Shown here: positions 1 through 6,860 of the stretch, piece by piece
Position numbering within the stretch: the stretch's first letter is position 1
How the letters are laid out: each line of letters opens with the position of its first letter
Assembly (NCBI GenBank): GCA_022702085.1
Contig: JAKONF010000190.1
Location: 1-7,243, forward strand
Length of the DNA stretch: 7,243 nt
Reading direction: 5' to 3'
Source: Rickettsiaceae bacterium
Lineage (GTDB): Bacteria > Pseudomonadota > Alphaproteobacteria > Rickettsiales > Rickettsiaceae
Translations under genes and position numbers: made by a program
The notes under the pieces: model-generated
What the model was told of the DNA's origin: nothing
Seen by the model: only the letters and a program-made list of their open reading frames with translations
The model's database searches: none

Positions 1-1193
1 CTAAATTGAGCAAGTTCTAATTTTACCGACCCTGCTACTTGTTTCATCGCTTTGATTTGCGCGGCAGATCCTACCCTACTAACAGAAATACCAACGTTAA
101 CCGCTGGACGAATTCCTTTGTAAAACAATTCACTTTCTAAAAATATTTGACCATCAGTAATAGAAATTACGTTAGTAGGAATATAAGCAGATACGTCGCC
201 AGCTTGAGTTTCAATGATTGGCAAAGCAGTAAGTGAGCCCGCCCCATGACTATCAGCCATTTTAGCAGCCCTCTCAAGCAGCCTTGAATGTAAATAGAAG
301 ACGTCACCTGGATAAGCTTCTCTGCCAGGTGGTCTTCTAAGTAATAGGGAAATCTGACGGTACGCCACTGCATGCTTGCTCAAATCATCATAAATAATCA
401 GTGCATGCATACCATTATCACGAAAATATTCACCCATGCTACAACCAGTATAAGGAGCCAAAAACTGTAAAGGCGCGGGATCAGAAGCCGTTGCAGCAAC
501 CACTGTGGTATATTCCATGGCTCCGGCTTCTTCCAATTTTTTGACTACTTGCGCAACCGTTGAACGTTTCTGACCAATCGCTACGTAAATACAATATATT
601 TTATCATTCTCATTATCAGCCTGATGAGCAAATTTTTGGTTAATTATCGTATCAATAGCAATAGCAGTTTTACCAGTCTGCCTGTCACCAATGATCAATT
701 CTCTTTGACCTCTACCAATCGGAATTAAGATATCAATAGCTTTAATACCTGTTTGCATAGGTTCATGTACACTTTTACGCTCAATGATGCCTGGAGCTTT
801 GATCTCTATTTTTCTAGATTCACTAGCTTCAATTTTACCTTTACCATCTATTGGATTACCAAGACCATCTACAACTCTACCGAGTACCCCTTTACCAATT
901 GGCACTTGCAAGATATTACCGCTACGTTTAACGCTATCTCCCTGGTGAACTAGATTATCATCACCCATAATCACAATACCTACAGTATCTAACTCTAAAT
1001 TTAAAGCTAAACCTTTAACTCCTGAAGAAAATTCAACCATCTCGCCAGCTTGCACATTATTGAGGCCATAAACTTTAGCAATACCGTCTCCTACAGTTAT
1101 TACTTCACCTGTTTCTTGGCTTTGAGATAATTCACCAATATTTGTGATTTCTTTTTTTAAAATTTCAGAAATTTCTCCAGCTGCTAATTTCAT
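1..1193 (-). CDS. atpA: ATP synthase F1 alpha subunit, 3' end cut by window edge
   Basis: This is the alpha subunit of the F1 sector of ATP synthase, the largely non-catalytic nucleotide-binding partner of beta in the alpha3-beta3 ring on the cytoplasmic face of the inner membrane. I translated 397 residues from the ATG at 1193; the usual length is about 505-513, so roughly 110 C-terminal residues lie beyond position 1. The Walker A motif GDRQTGKT is at residues 169-176, exactly its position in E. coli. The segment [17 protein letters not shown] and the [17 protein letters not shown] block are present, with the conserved alpha arginine at residue 373. The N-terminal [16 protein letters not shown] is typical of alphaproteobacteria. 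The frame is open throughout, with no sign of decay. It lies 6 bp downstream of atpH in the same frame, and its ribosome binding site is inside the end of atpH, so the two are co-transcribed and probably translationally coupled. By family gene order, atpG, atpD and atpC would follow to the left, but that is not visible here. Confidence 0.98.
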   Translation of the reverse strand, partial: MKLAAGEISEILKKEITNIGELSQSQETGEVITVGDGIAKVYGLNNVQAGEMVEFSSGVKGLALNLELDTVGIVIMGDDNLVHQGDSVKRSGNILQVPIGKGVLGRVVDGLGNPIDGKGKIEASESRKIEIKAPGIIERKSVHEPMQTGIKAIDILIPIGRGQRELIIGDRQTGKTAIAIDTIINQKFAHQADNENDKIYCIYVAIGQKRSTVAQVVKKLEEAGAMEYTTVVAATASDPAPLQFLAPYTGCSMGEYFRDNGMHALIIYDDLSKHAVAYRQISLLLRRPPGREAYPGDVFYLHSRLLERAAKMADSHGAGSLTALPIIETQAGDVSAYIPTNVISITDGQIFLESELFYKGIRPAVNVGISVSRVGSAAQIKAMKQVAGSVKLELAQF

Positions 1194-1209
1194 CTACTAC
1201 TACTCCTCT
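1194..1209 (-). promoter_or_regulatory. atpA ribosome binding site inside atpH end, followed by triple TAG
   Basis: On the minus strand the sequence reads AGAGGAG, then TAG TAG TAG, then the atpA ATG. The purine-rich stretch at 1203-1209 is the strongest Shine-Dalgarno match in the window and sits 9 nt before the start codon. It is made of the last two Glu codons of atpH. The first TAG is the atpH stop, and the next two are redundant stops in the same frame as both genes. This fixes the atpA start and suggests translation re-initiation by ribosomes finishing atpH. Confidence 0.85.
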
Positions 1210-1754
1210 AAAGAAATGTTTTTTACTTGTTGATTAATTTTTTTAAGTGCTTGAGCAATTGATAAATCAATTAATTTACTATCATATGCTATTTTTATTC
1301 CACCAATCAATGATTGATCTTCCTTGAATCTAGGTGCTATGGTGAGGTTTAGACCCTTCTCTAATTGCTTTACTAAATATTTCTTTTCTTCGTTTGATAA
1401 AGTTTTAGCTGAAAATATTTCTACGTCTTTGATAAGCCTTTTTTCGTTTAGCATATTCTCATAGCAATTAATGATATCTGCCAATAAATTTAATCTTTTA
1501 TTACGCACTAGTAATGATAAAAATGCCTGAATTAATGGTCCTAACTTTCTTTCTACAATAATTGATTTTATTATCTCTATTTTTGAGCTTTTACTTTTTA
1601 TCGGTGAATTGATTATATGTTTAAGATCATCATTACTTTGAATAACCTGATTAATAATTTTAAGTTCTTGCAAAATTTTATCTTGATCTTTTGCTGAAGA
1701 AAGACCTGCCAGCATTGCTATAGTGTAATTTCTAATGACCTGCAAATTTTGCAT
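1200..1754 (-). CDS. atpH: ATP synthase F1 delta subunit (OSCP family)
   Basis: This is the delta subunit of F1, homologous to mitochondrial OSCP. It sits on top of the alpha3-beta3 ring and ties it to the peripheral stalk (b subunits). The protein has 184 residues, the usual size for the family (about 175-190). The N-terminal part (about 1-110) is a helical bundle-type region. The C-terminal part carries the family signature region, DQSLIGGIKIAYDSKLID at about 146-163, followed by a helix ending in a charged tail. An N-terminal Arg-Tyr-like start (RNYTIAML, residues 8-15) corresponds to the family's RYA-AL pattern. The ATG at 1754 is the natural start, although no good Shine-Dalgarno precedes it (the upstream sequence is A/T only). 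It is the first gene of the atpHA operon here, as in other alphaproteobacteria. The sequence is divergent and Lys/Ile/Asn-rich, as expected for delta in an AT-rich genome. Confidence 0.95.
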   Translation of the reverse strand: MQNLQVIRNYTIAMLAGLSSAKDQDKILQELKIINQVIQSNDDLKHIINSPIKSKSSKIEIIKSIIVERKLGPLIQAFLSLLVRNKRLNLLADIINCYENMLNEKRLIKDVEIFSAKTLSNEEKKYLVKQLEKGLNLTIAPRFKEDQSLIGGIKIAYDSKLIDLSIAQALKKINQQVKNISLEE

Positions 1755-1789
1755 ATTTAACTTAATTTTTTTTCATATTTTAATGATAT

Positions 1790-1820
1790 ATTTTAAACTA
1801 GATTTAAGCGTGTTTGGCAA
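1790..1820 (-). promoter_or_regulatory. Possible promoter of the atpHA operon
   Basis: In the 92-bp gap between the transporter and atpH, the minus strand has TTGCCA (1815-1820) and TAAAAT (1790-1795) separated by 19 bp. That resembles a sigma-70 promoter with a long spacer. The start of transcription would fall about 30 nt before the atpH ATG. The region is so AT-rich that chance matches are common, and transcription could also continue from the upstream transporter gene, since no strong terminator is seen between them. Confidence 0.3.
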
Positions 1821-1846
1821 GTAAATAATTCACAAATGACTAATAT

Positions 1847-3127
1847 TTATTTACTATAAAATCTATTATTTTTTAAATAAAGAAAACTTATAGTTAAGAT
1901 TATAATTAATAATTCTAAAAATCCAAATAATATTTGAATTTTGCCGGTAGATTTCCAAAGTAAAATACAAAGTAGCGGTGTAGAGGAGGAGAAGATCATA
2001 GCTCCTAATGAATGACTTAAACTATAAAGTCTCATCCTATTTTCAGTAGCAAACATTGATTGGATGATGATTTGCAAAGGTACCACGTAAAAAGGTAATA
2101 GTACTGTAAGTATCAGCGGAAAACTTAGTACTATGTTGTGAGTTGAATATCGTAAAATAGTAATGGTAATGAATGACAAGCTCAAAAAAAGGGAATTTAT
2201 TATTTGTCGAGTCGGATTTATTTTATCAGCTAAATACCCAGATATCAACGAACATAAGCCATAGGTGGCGATAAGGTACATGTTGATTGTTGATAATTGC
2301 TGCTGACTAATAACTCCTATTACTTTAAAATTAAAGCTACTCCAAAATATTATTAAAAAATGATAAATACCTCCGCAGATGCCATTAATGATAGTGCCAA
2401 GTACAAACGGTGTTTTATTTGATTTTATTAAATCTAGCAATTTAACTTGAGAATTTTTATTTATAATTTTATTTTGAACATTCAAAAATTCCTCACTTTC
2501 TTGCAGAAAATGACGAAAATAAATTATTATCCAGCCGCAAAAACTACCAAGTAAAAAATTTATACGCCATAGTTCAAAAGTTTTTTCCCCTAATATAGCT
2601 TGGTATTTATTAGCGTAGTAGAAACTAAAAGCTGCAAGTATTGCGCCCCCTTGGCTACAGCTTGAGACAACTCCACCCAAAAAATTTTTATTTGCTTCAG
2701 AAGATTTTTCTCTCACATAAATCTTAATAGCATCCGCCTCACCACTCAAACTCATAATGAATAAAATTCGGCAAAAAAGTAAGCCAATACTAGCTAAAAT
2801 TCCTATATTGCTGTAGGAAGGTAAAAAACAAAAAGCACCAGTAGCTAATGTTCCTATGAATGAAGAAATTTTTATGCAAAATCCTCTACCATATTTATCA
2901 CCAATAGTGCCAAAAATTATTGATCCCAAGGGCCTAAATATTACAGCAATGCTAAAGATTAAAAAAAATTTCAGCAATTGTTCTTCATGCGATTCTGGTG
3001 GCATAAATTCTTTAGCTAAAATAGAAGCTGATAAACCAAAAAGTGCATAATCATAATATCTGACAATCGTAGTAAAAAATGCAATAAAGATGGCATAACG
3101 TCTCATTATATTTGCTTTAGAGTTCAT
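1847..3127 (-). CDS. MFS transporter, ProP-like (metabolite:H+ symporter type)
   Basis: This is an inner-membrane transporter of the major facilitator superfamily with 426 residues and a run of hydrophobic segments consistent with 12 helices. It resembles the metabolite:H+ symporter branch that includes ProP. YYDYALFG (24-31) is in helix 1, RPLG (65-68) is in helix 2, the loop 2-3 motif A GDKYGR is at 76-81, the helix-3/4 region contains PSYSNIGILAS (103-113), and SGEA (128-131) matches the conserved GGE region of ProP. The E. coli ProP C-terminal coiled coil is absent; the protein ends soon after the last helix with a short basic tail (LKNNRFYSK). Rickettsia carry several such paralogues, generally annotated as proline/betaine transporters, and the true substrate is usually unknown. 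I would not assign one here. The ATG at 3127 is used; an in-frame Met at residue 8 is an alternative, since neither has a clear Shine-Dalgarno. It is divergent from ruvA and upstream of atpH on the same strand. Confidence 0.88.
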   Translation of the reverse strand: MNSKANIMRRYAIFIAFFTTIVRYYDYALFGLSASILAKEFMPPESHEEQLLKFFLIFSIAVIFRPLGSIIFGTIGDKYGRGFCIKISSFIGTLATGAFCFLPSYSNIGILASIGLLFCRILFIMSLSGEADAIKIYVREKSSEANKNFLGGVVSSCSQGGAILAAFSFYYANKYQAILGEKTFELWRINFLLGSFCGWIIIYFRHFLQESEEFLNVQNKIINKNSQVKLLDLIKSNKTPFVLGTIINGICGGIYHFLIIFWSSFNFKVIGVISQQQLSTINMYLIATYGLCSLISGYLADKINPTRQIINSLFLSLSFITITILRYSTHNIVLSFPLILTVLLPFYVVPLQIIIQSMFATENRMRLYSLSHSLGAMIFSSSTPLLCILLWKSTGKIQILFGFLELLIIILTISFLYLKNNRFYSK

Positions 3128-3191
3128 TGGCTGGTATCATATATTCAATTAAATATAATTAAAATCAATATTAATCAATGATTGGTAATTT
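3128..3191. promoter_or_regulatory. Divergent promoter region between transporter and ruvA
   Basis: These 64 bp are almost pure A/T and must hold promoters for both divergent genes. On the plus strand a perfect TATAAT at 3154-3159 is the best -10 candidate for ruvAB, but no convincing -35 lies 16-18 bp upstream (TTGGCT at 3127-3132 is 21 bp away). Transcription from it would start near 3166, leaving a leader of only about 12-26 nt. On the minus strand, TATGAT at 3136-3141 could serve the transporter with an almost leaderless mRNA, but this is weak. No operator-like palindrome or LexA box was recognised, so SOS control of ruvAB is not supported. Confidence 0.4.
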
Positions 3192-3202
3192 ATGATTGGT
3201 AA
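3178..3202 (+). repeat. 11-bp direct repeat duplicating the ruvA start; five-codon leader ORF
   Basis: ATGATTGGTAA occurs at 3178-3188 and again at 3192-3202, with a 14-bp period. The second copy is the real ruvA start (Met-Ile-Gly-Lys). Because 14 is not a multiple of 3, the first copy opens a different frame that encodes Met-Ile-Gly-Asn-Leu and ends at TGA (3193-3195), overlapping the ruvA ATG as ATGA. Neither ATG has a Shine-Dalgarno sequence. The repeat itself is certain; any role in translation is inference. Confidence 0.7.
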
Positions 3203-3800
3203 AATTAGCGGTAGAGTTGATTCCACGTTTGAAGATCATGTCATTATAGATGTTAATGGAGTTGGTTACTTGGTTTACGTATCAGCAATGACCATTCACA
3301 AACTAGATACCAACAATAATTGTCAGTTATTTATCAATACTCATGTGAGAGAAGATCATATCCATCTTTATGGTTTTTTATCATTAGAAGAAAAAAGTTT
3401 TTTTAATCTTTTGCAAACTGTTGGTGGCATTGGTGCTAAAATGGCAATGACTATTTTATCTTTTCTTACTCCTGAAAAAATTCAAATAGCAGTTAGCACC
3501 AAAGATAAAGATGCTTTTAGATCTATCTCTGGAGTAGGACCCAAGATGGCTGAGAGAATTTTAATAGAACTCAAAGATAAAGTTTCAGGTCACGCCGCAG
3601 CTTTAAGTAATGAATTGAGATTAGGCAACGCAAGTTACAACGCACCGCCAAGCATTACGCAGGATGCAATTGCAGCCTTAATCAGTTTAGGTATCAATAG
3701 AGCGCAAGCTTATAATTCGGTTTCGAGCTTAGTTGCTCAAAATCCCAACATAACTATTAATGAATTAATTAAACAAGCTTTACAAAATAGAGTAGAATGA
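3192..3800 (+). CDS. ruvA: Holliday junction branch migration complex subunit RuvA
   Basis: RuvA binds the four-way Holliday junction as a tetramer, holds it open in square-planar form, and loads RuvB rings on opposite arms to drive branch migration during recombinational repair. The protein has 202 residues, matching the family (about 190-205). Domain I is the OB fold (1-64), starting [10 protein letters not shown] and containing [10 protein letters not shown] (22-31) and [12 protein letters not shown] (51-62). Domain II carries the two helix-hairpin-helix motifs, GGIGAKMA (78-85) and [11 protein letters not shown] (113-123), which contact the DNA backbone. A flexible linker (about 132-150) leads to domain III (about 152-202), the small helical module with [12 protein letters not shown] that contacts RuvB. 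All key parts are intact. The start at 3192 is set by the conserved MIGK N-terminus. The stop overlaps the ruvB ATG as ATGA, so the genes form a tightly coupled operon. No ruvC is in view. Confidence 0.97.
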   Translation: MIGKISGRVDSTFEDHVIIDVNGVGYLVYVSAMTIHKLDTNNNCQLFINTHVREDHIHLYGFLSLEEKSFFNLLQTVGGIGAKMAMTILSFLTPEKIQIAVSTKDKDAFRSISGVGPKMAERILIELKDKVSGHAAALSNELRLGNASYNAPPSITQDAIAALISLGINRAQAYNSVSSLVAQNPNITINELIKQALQNRVE

Positions 3801-4837
3801 TGCATAAAGATATCCTATCAGGTGAAGAACTTCCCGATGAACATCAAGAATCTTCATTGAGACCTAGTTATTTACAGGAGTTTGTCGGTCAAGAACAGAT
3901 CAAAGCTAACTTGCTAGTATTTATTAAAGCAGCTAGAAGTCGCGGCGAGCCTCTAGATCATACGTTATTTTATGGCCCACCAGGTCTTGGTAAAACTACG
4001 CTTGCCCAAATAGTTGCTAAAGAAATGGGCGTGAATTTTAAAACTACCTCAGGACCTGCTCTAACTAAAGCTGCTGATCTTGCTGCTATACTTACTAATT
4101 TAGGGCCTGGCGACGTGTTATTTATCGATGAAATTCATCGCCTTAGTATTAGTATTGAGGAAATTTTATATTCAGCTTTAGAAGATTTTACTCTAGATAT
4201 TATTATTGGTGAAGGACCGGCGGCTAGAACTGTAAAGATTAATTTACAGCCTTTTACCCTAGTTGGCGCAACTACCAGACTTGGACTACTAAGCAATCCA
4301 TTGAGAGATAGATTTGGCATTCCGCTCCGTTTGAGCTTTTATAGCATCGATGAATTAAAAAAGGTAATCTCTAGGGCAGCAGATTTATTACATGTAATCC
4401 TACCTGACGATGCTACAGAAGAAGTAGCTAGCAGGTCTAGAGGTACGCCCCGCATTGCTTTAAGATTGCTCAAGCGCGTTAGAGATTTTGCTTCTGTAGA
4501 CAATGCTAGCGTTGTTAGCAAAAAAATCGCTAATACTGCTCTTAACCGCCTGGAAGTAGATAATGTTGGTTTGGATAGTAATGATCACCGCTACTTGAAA
4601 TTTATAGCTGATAATTATAATGGTGGGCCCGTTGGCGTAGAAACTATTGCTGCTGCGCTTTCTGAACAACGCGACGCCATTGAAGATACTATAGAGCCAT
4701 ATTTAATACAAATTGGTCTTTTGCAACGCACGCCTCGTGGTAGAGTAATTACTGGTAGTGCTTTTGAGCATTTAGGCTTACCAAAACCAGCATTGAAGCA
4801 AGAGATGTCATATATATTTCATAACGAAATAGAGTAA
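3797..4837 (+). CDS. ruvB: Holliday junction DNA helicase RuvB (AAA+ ATPase)
   Basis: RuvB is the hexameric AAA+ motor that pumps DNA through RuvA-bound Holliday junctions using ATP. The protein has 346 residues, normal for the family (about 330-350). An N-terminal segment with [12 protein letters not shown] (21-32) precedes the ATPase core: Walker A GPPGLGKT (60-67), Walker B LFIDEIHR (108-115), sensor 1 GATT (157-160), and the arginine-finger region LRDRFG (169-174). Sensor 2 lies in [12 protein letters not shown] (216-227). The C-terminal winged-helix DNA-binding domain includes [10 protein letters not shown] (276-285) and the RTPRGR wing (311-316). Everything needed for activity is present. 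The first ATG (3797) overlaps the ruvA stop by 4 bp; a second ATG at 3800 immediately follows and could also be used. Initiation probably depends on coupling to ruvA, since no clear Shine-Dalgarno is seen. Its stop is 1 bp from the stop of the convergent sca4-like gene. Confidence 0.98.
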   Translation: MMHKDILSGEELPDEHQESSLRPSYLQEFVGQEQIKANLLVFIKAARSRGEPLDHTLFYGPPGLGKTTLAQIVAKEMGVNFKTTSGPALTKAADLAAILTNLGPGDVLFIDEIHRLSISIEEILYSALEDFTLDIIIGEGPAARTVKINLQPFTLVGATTRLGLLSNPLRDRFGIPLRLSFYSIDELKKVISRAADLLHVILPDDATEEVASRSRGTPRIALRLLKRVRDFASVDNASVVSKKIANTALNRLEVDNVGLDSNDHRYLKFIADNYNGGPVGVETIAAALSEQRDAIEDTIEPYLIQIGLLQRTPRGRVITGSAFEHLGLPKPALKQEMSYIFHNEIE

Positions 4838-4838
4838 G

Positions 4839-6830
4839 TTACATACTCATTTTACGATTTTTATTACTTTGTTTTTCTTTCACGACAGGAGTAGATGGTG
4901 CAGTAATACTATTTGAGCTAAAACTTTTGCTTCTCTCTATGTTGTTATTCGACTTTTCTCTTGTTTTGTCAGCTTTGCTTTGCTCAGCTCTGGCTTTTTC
5001 TTCTGATAATTTAACATAACTTAAGTTATTATCAGAATTCCCAGATACTACTTTATCTAAACGTTTTTGTGTTTCAGTAAAGTTACCTACTAAATCAAAG
5101 TCTTGGCCTACATTTTCTCCTTTTACTTCAGTATGTCTTGATTTGCCAATTAAAGGAGCTTTTTTAAAAATAACGTCTTGTTGCTTTTTTTCATTAGATG
5201 TATTTCCTGATTGCCATGAACTTTGTTTTTCTAATGAGTTATTCACTTCTAATTTAGGTTTTGCTTGAGTTAATGAATTACCTGTACTGGTAAGTCTTGT
5301 AGCTTGTACTTGAGCAGTTATCGCATCTCTTGTCTTTTGTTCATTATCTGTAATCATTCCTGACTCAGAGATAAAATTAACAGCATCACCTTTGTTAACA
5401 CCTATTTTTATCTCACTTACCCCCTCTCCTACTTTAGCTTTGTTATTTTGATTACTATTTATATCAGGTATCCCACTAGCATATAGGTCATTTGGTACTT
5501 CTCCATTTACCCAAGGAGTTTTGGTATTTTCATTTTTCATCAGTTTTTGATTTCCAATTACCGGAGAGCCTTCTTTGCGCGCATCAATAAATTTATTAGG
5601 ACTTTTTGTTGCTGGTTGCCATGAATTTTTAGTCTCACCTGTCTTATTCTTTACCGCTTCAGTACTTTGTTCAATATTTTCTCTTTGCGAAGATATTTTA
5701 ATATTTTGCTTGAACTTTTTCGCATCTATCCAAGCTTCCTTTTTAAGATCTGTTTTGTTATAAGATTCACTTGTAATTCTATTCTCATTGAGGTCATTTG
5801 TAATTTTATTAACTGGCTCTTTTGCTCCTGTTATTTTATTTTTAACTTGCTCAACAAAATCGCTAATTTTACTCCAAATACTCTTTTGCGCTGATACTTG
5901 CTCAATAATTTCAGTCTTTTCTTGTTGAATTATCTTTTCCGAGCTTCCTTTGTCTTGAACTAAATTTTGTTCTACTAAGACCGAAGGTGTTATTATTGTA
6001 TCTTTAGCTAAAGGCTTCTCTTTGATTTCTACTTCTTTAGATATATCTATAGCTAAACCATTATTTTTGGCGATGGACTGCATCATCTCCTTGTATTTAC
6101 CTTGAGTAACTGGCAAAGTATATCTCTCACCTTGATGTTCAATATAACAGGCAGCATCATCACCTTTATCCATGAATTTTACAGGCTGCGGAGTACTCAT
6201 TTCAGTTAATTTGCCTTGTTTGTCATAATGAGCAGTAAAATATACAGCTTTATCTTCAGCTATATTATTGCCATCTTTATCTTTAACAGCAAGAGCTAGA
6301 TGTAATGGTCCTTCAGCTTTAAGACTAACTGGAAAATCAATAGTACGGTAGCTATTAATTTTTACAGATTTACCATCATTATCTATTTCTAATGCAATGC
6401 TTTTTGAAGTTTCTTTTAAAGTACAAATCTCTTCACCATTAGCATTTTCAACAATTTTTGATTTTGTCTCTAACTCTTGCTTATCCCATTCAAGATTTTG
6501 CATTCTAGCTTTGACTTCAGGATTATCCAAAACTGATTTATAACCTTTGATTTCAGCCTCTTCAAATTTAACTTTTAGAGCTTTATCTGCAAATAATTTT
6601 TGTGCATTGTCTTTATCATTAAGATAATTTTTTAGGTCTTCTCTATTTAAATCTTTGTTTGAATCTTTGTCGGGAGCATTATCTTTAAACCAATCACTTA
6701 AAATTGCGAGTTGTTTATTTAATACATCTTCTCTTATTGATTTAGTTATTAAATCAGTTTCATCTTTTTGATTACCAAAAACTATAAAATCTTGGGCTAT
6801 CTTTTTATCTTCTTTGTCTGTTTTACTCAT
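4839..6830 (-). CDS. sca4: Sca4-like surface/cytosolic antigen with divergent C-terminal half
   Basis: I recognise the N-terminal half as homologous to Rickettsia Sca4 (gene D product). Matching segments are EICTLKET (134-141), SYRTIDFPVSL (160-170), KAVYFTAHYD (194-203), GDDAACYIEHQGERYTLPVT (223-242) and QGKYKEMM (243-250). In Rickettsia parkeri, Sca4 is secreted into the host cell and binds vinculin to help cell-to-cell spread. It has no signal peptide or autotransporter domain, and neither is present here. This protein has 663 residues, against roughly 1000 in Rickettsia. Beyond about residue 270 I see no Sca4 similarity. The tail is hydrophilic, rich in Lys/Asn/Ser/Glu/Gln and probably disordered, with one likely helix (about 298-335), isolated Trp residues (319, 367, 404, 440, 539), and a basic C-terminus (KEKQSNKNRKMSM). 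The vinculin-binding helices of the Rickettsia C-terminal half are not recognisable, so that function cannot be assumed. The start at 6830 has an AAGGA just upstream. The gene lies 30 bp downstream of another minus-strand gene and is probably co-transcribed with it. Confidence 0.8.
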   Translation of the reverse strand: MSKTDKEDKKIAQDFIVFGNQKDETDLITKSIREDVLNKQLAILSDWFKDNAPDKDSNKDLNREDLKNYLNDKDNAQKLFADKALKVKFEEAEIKGYKSVLDNPEVKARMQNLEWDKQELETKSKIVENANGEEICTLKETSKSIALEIDNDGKSVKINSYRTIDFPVSLKAEGPLHLALAVKDKDGNNIAEDKAVYFTAHYDKQGKLTEMSTPQPVKFMDKGDDAACYIEHQGERYTLPVTQGKYKEMMQSIAKNNGLAIDISKEVEIKEKPLAKDTIITPSVLVEQNLVQDKGSSEKIIQQEKTEIIEQVSAQKSIWSKISDFVEQVKNKITGAKEPVNKITNDLNENRITSESYNKTDLKKEAWIDAKKFKQNIKISSQRENIEQSTEAVKNKTGETKNSWQPATKSPNKFIDARKEGSPVIGNQKLMKNENTKTPWVNGEVPNDLYASGIPDINSNQNNKAKVGEGVSEIKIGVNKGDAVNFISESGMITDNEQKTRDAITAQVQATRLTSTGNSLTQAKPKLEVNNSLEKQSSWQSGNTSNEKKQQDVIFKKAPLIGKSRHTEVKGENVGQDFDLVGNFTETQKRLDKVVSGNSDNNLSYVKLSEEKARAEQSKADKTREKSNNNIERSKSFSSNSITAPSTPVVKEKQSNKNRKMSM
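5145..5624 (-). repeat. Two degenerate Trp repeat units in the Sca4-like tail
   Basis: Unit 1 (residues 403-426, nt 5553-5624) and unit 2 (residues 538-562, nt 5145-5219) share the pattern S-W-Q, then 16-18 residues, then (S/A)-P-(V/L)-I-G. Trp and Pro are 19 and 20 residues apart, respectively. At DNA level both contain TTCATGGCAA on the minus strand, flanked by further matches. A related piece may be WIDAKKF (367-373) against FIDARKE (414-420). The units are too diverged to be a recent tandem duplication. They may be short linear binding motifs in a disordered tail. Confidence 0.5.
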
Positions 6831-6833
6831 AAA

Positions 6834-6838
6834 TCCTT
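6834..6838 (-). promoter_or_regulatory. Ribosome binding site of the sca4-like gene, unusually close to the start
   Basis: On the minus strand AAGGA is followed by TTT and then the ATG at 6830, giving a spacing of only 3 nt against the usual 5-9. No other in-frame start nearby has a better site, so the ATG is kept. The site lies in the 30-bp gap after the upstream gene. Confidence 0.55.
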
Positions 6839-6860
6839 GTGAAAATATTTTATTTTATAA

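Noticed and set aside
753..953. Plus-strand 66-codon frame opposite atpA
   Set aside because: It lies entirely within the conserved antisense coding region of atpA, and its composition (Phe/Thr/Tyr-rich) is typical of a reverse-complement shadow.
1820..1855. 9-bp inverted repeat (AGTAAATAA / TTATTTACT, 18-nt loop) over the transporter stop codon as a terminator
   Set aside because: The stem is almost pure A/T, the loop is long, and no T-run follows on the minus strand. A chance palindrome in AT-rich DNA is likelier.
4832..4848. GAGTA / TACTC hairpin at the ruvB-sca4 junction as a bidirectional terminator
   Set aside because: It has only five base pairs with a 7-nt loop and no G/C-rich stem. 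T-rich sequence follows on the plus strand, but the stem is too weak to call.
5575..5894. Plus-strand hydrophobic frames (62 and 75 codons) that look like small membrane proteins
   Set aside because: They are antisense to the Lys/Asn/Glu-rich tail of the sca4-like gene. Lys and Glu codons read in reverse give Phe, Leu and Ser, so the hydrophobic character is an artefact.
6842..6851. AAAATATTTT palindrome upstream of sca4 as an operator
   Set aside because: A 10-bp A/T-only palindrome is expected by chance in DNA of this composition, and it lies in a short within-operon gap.
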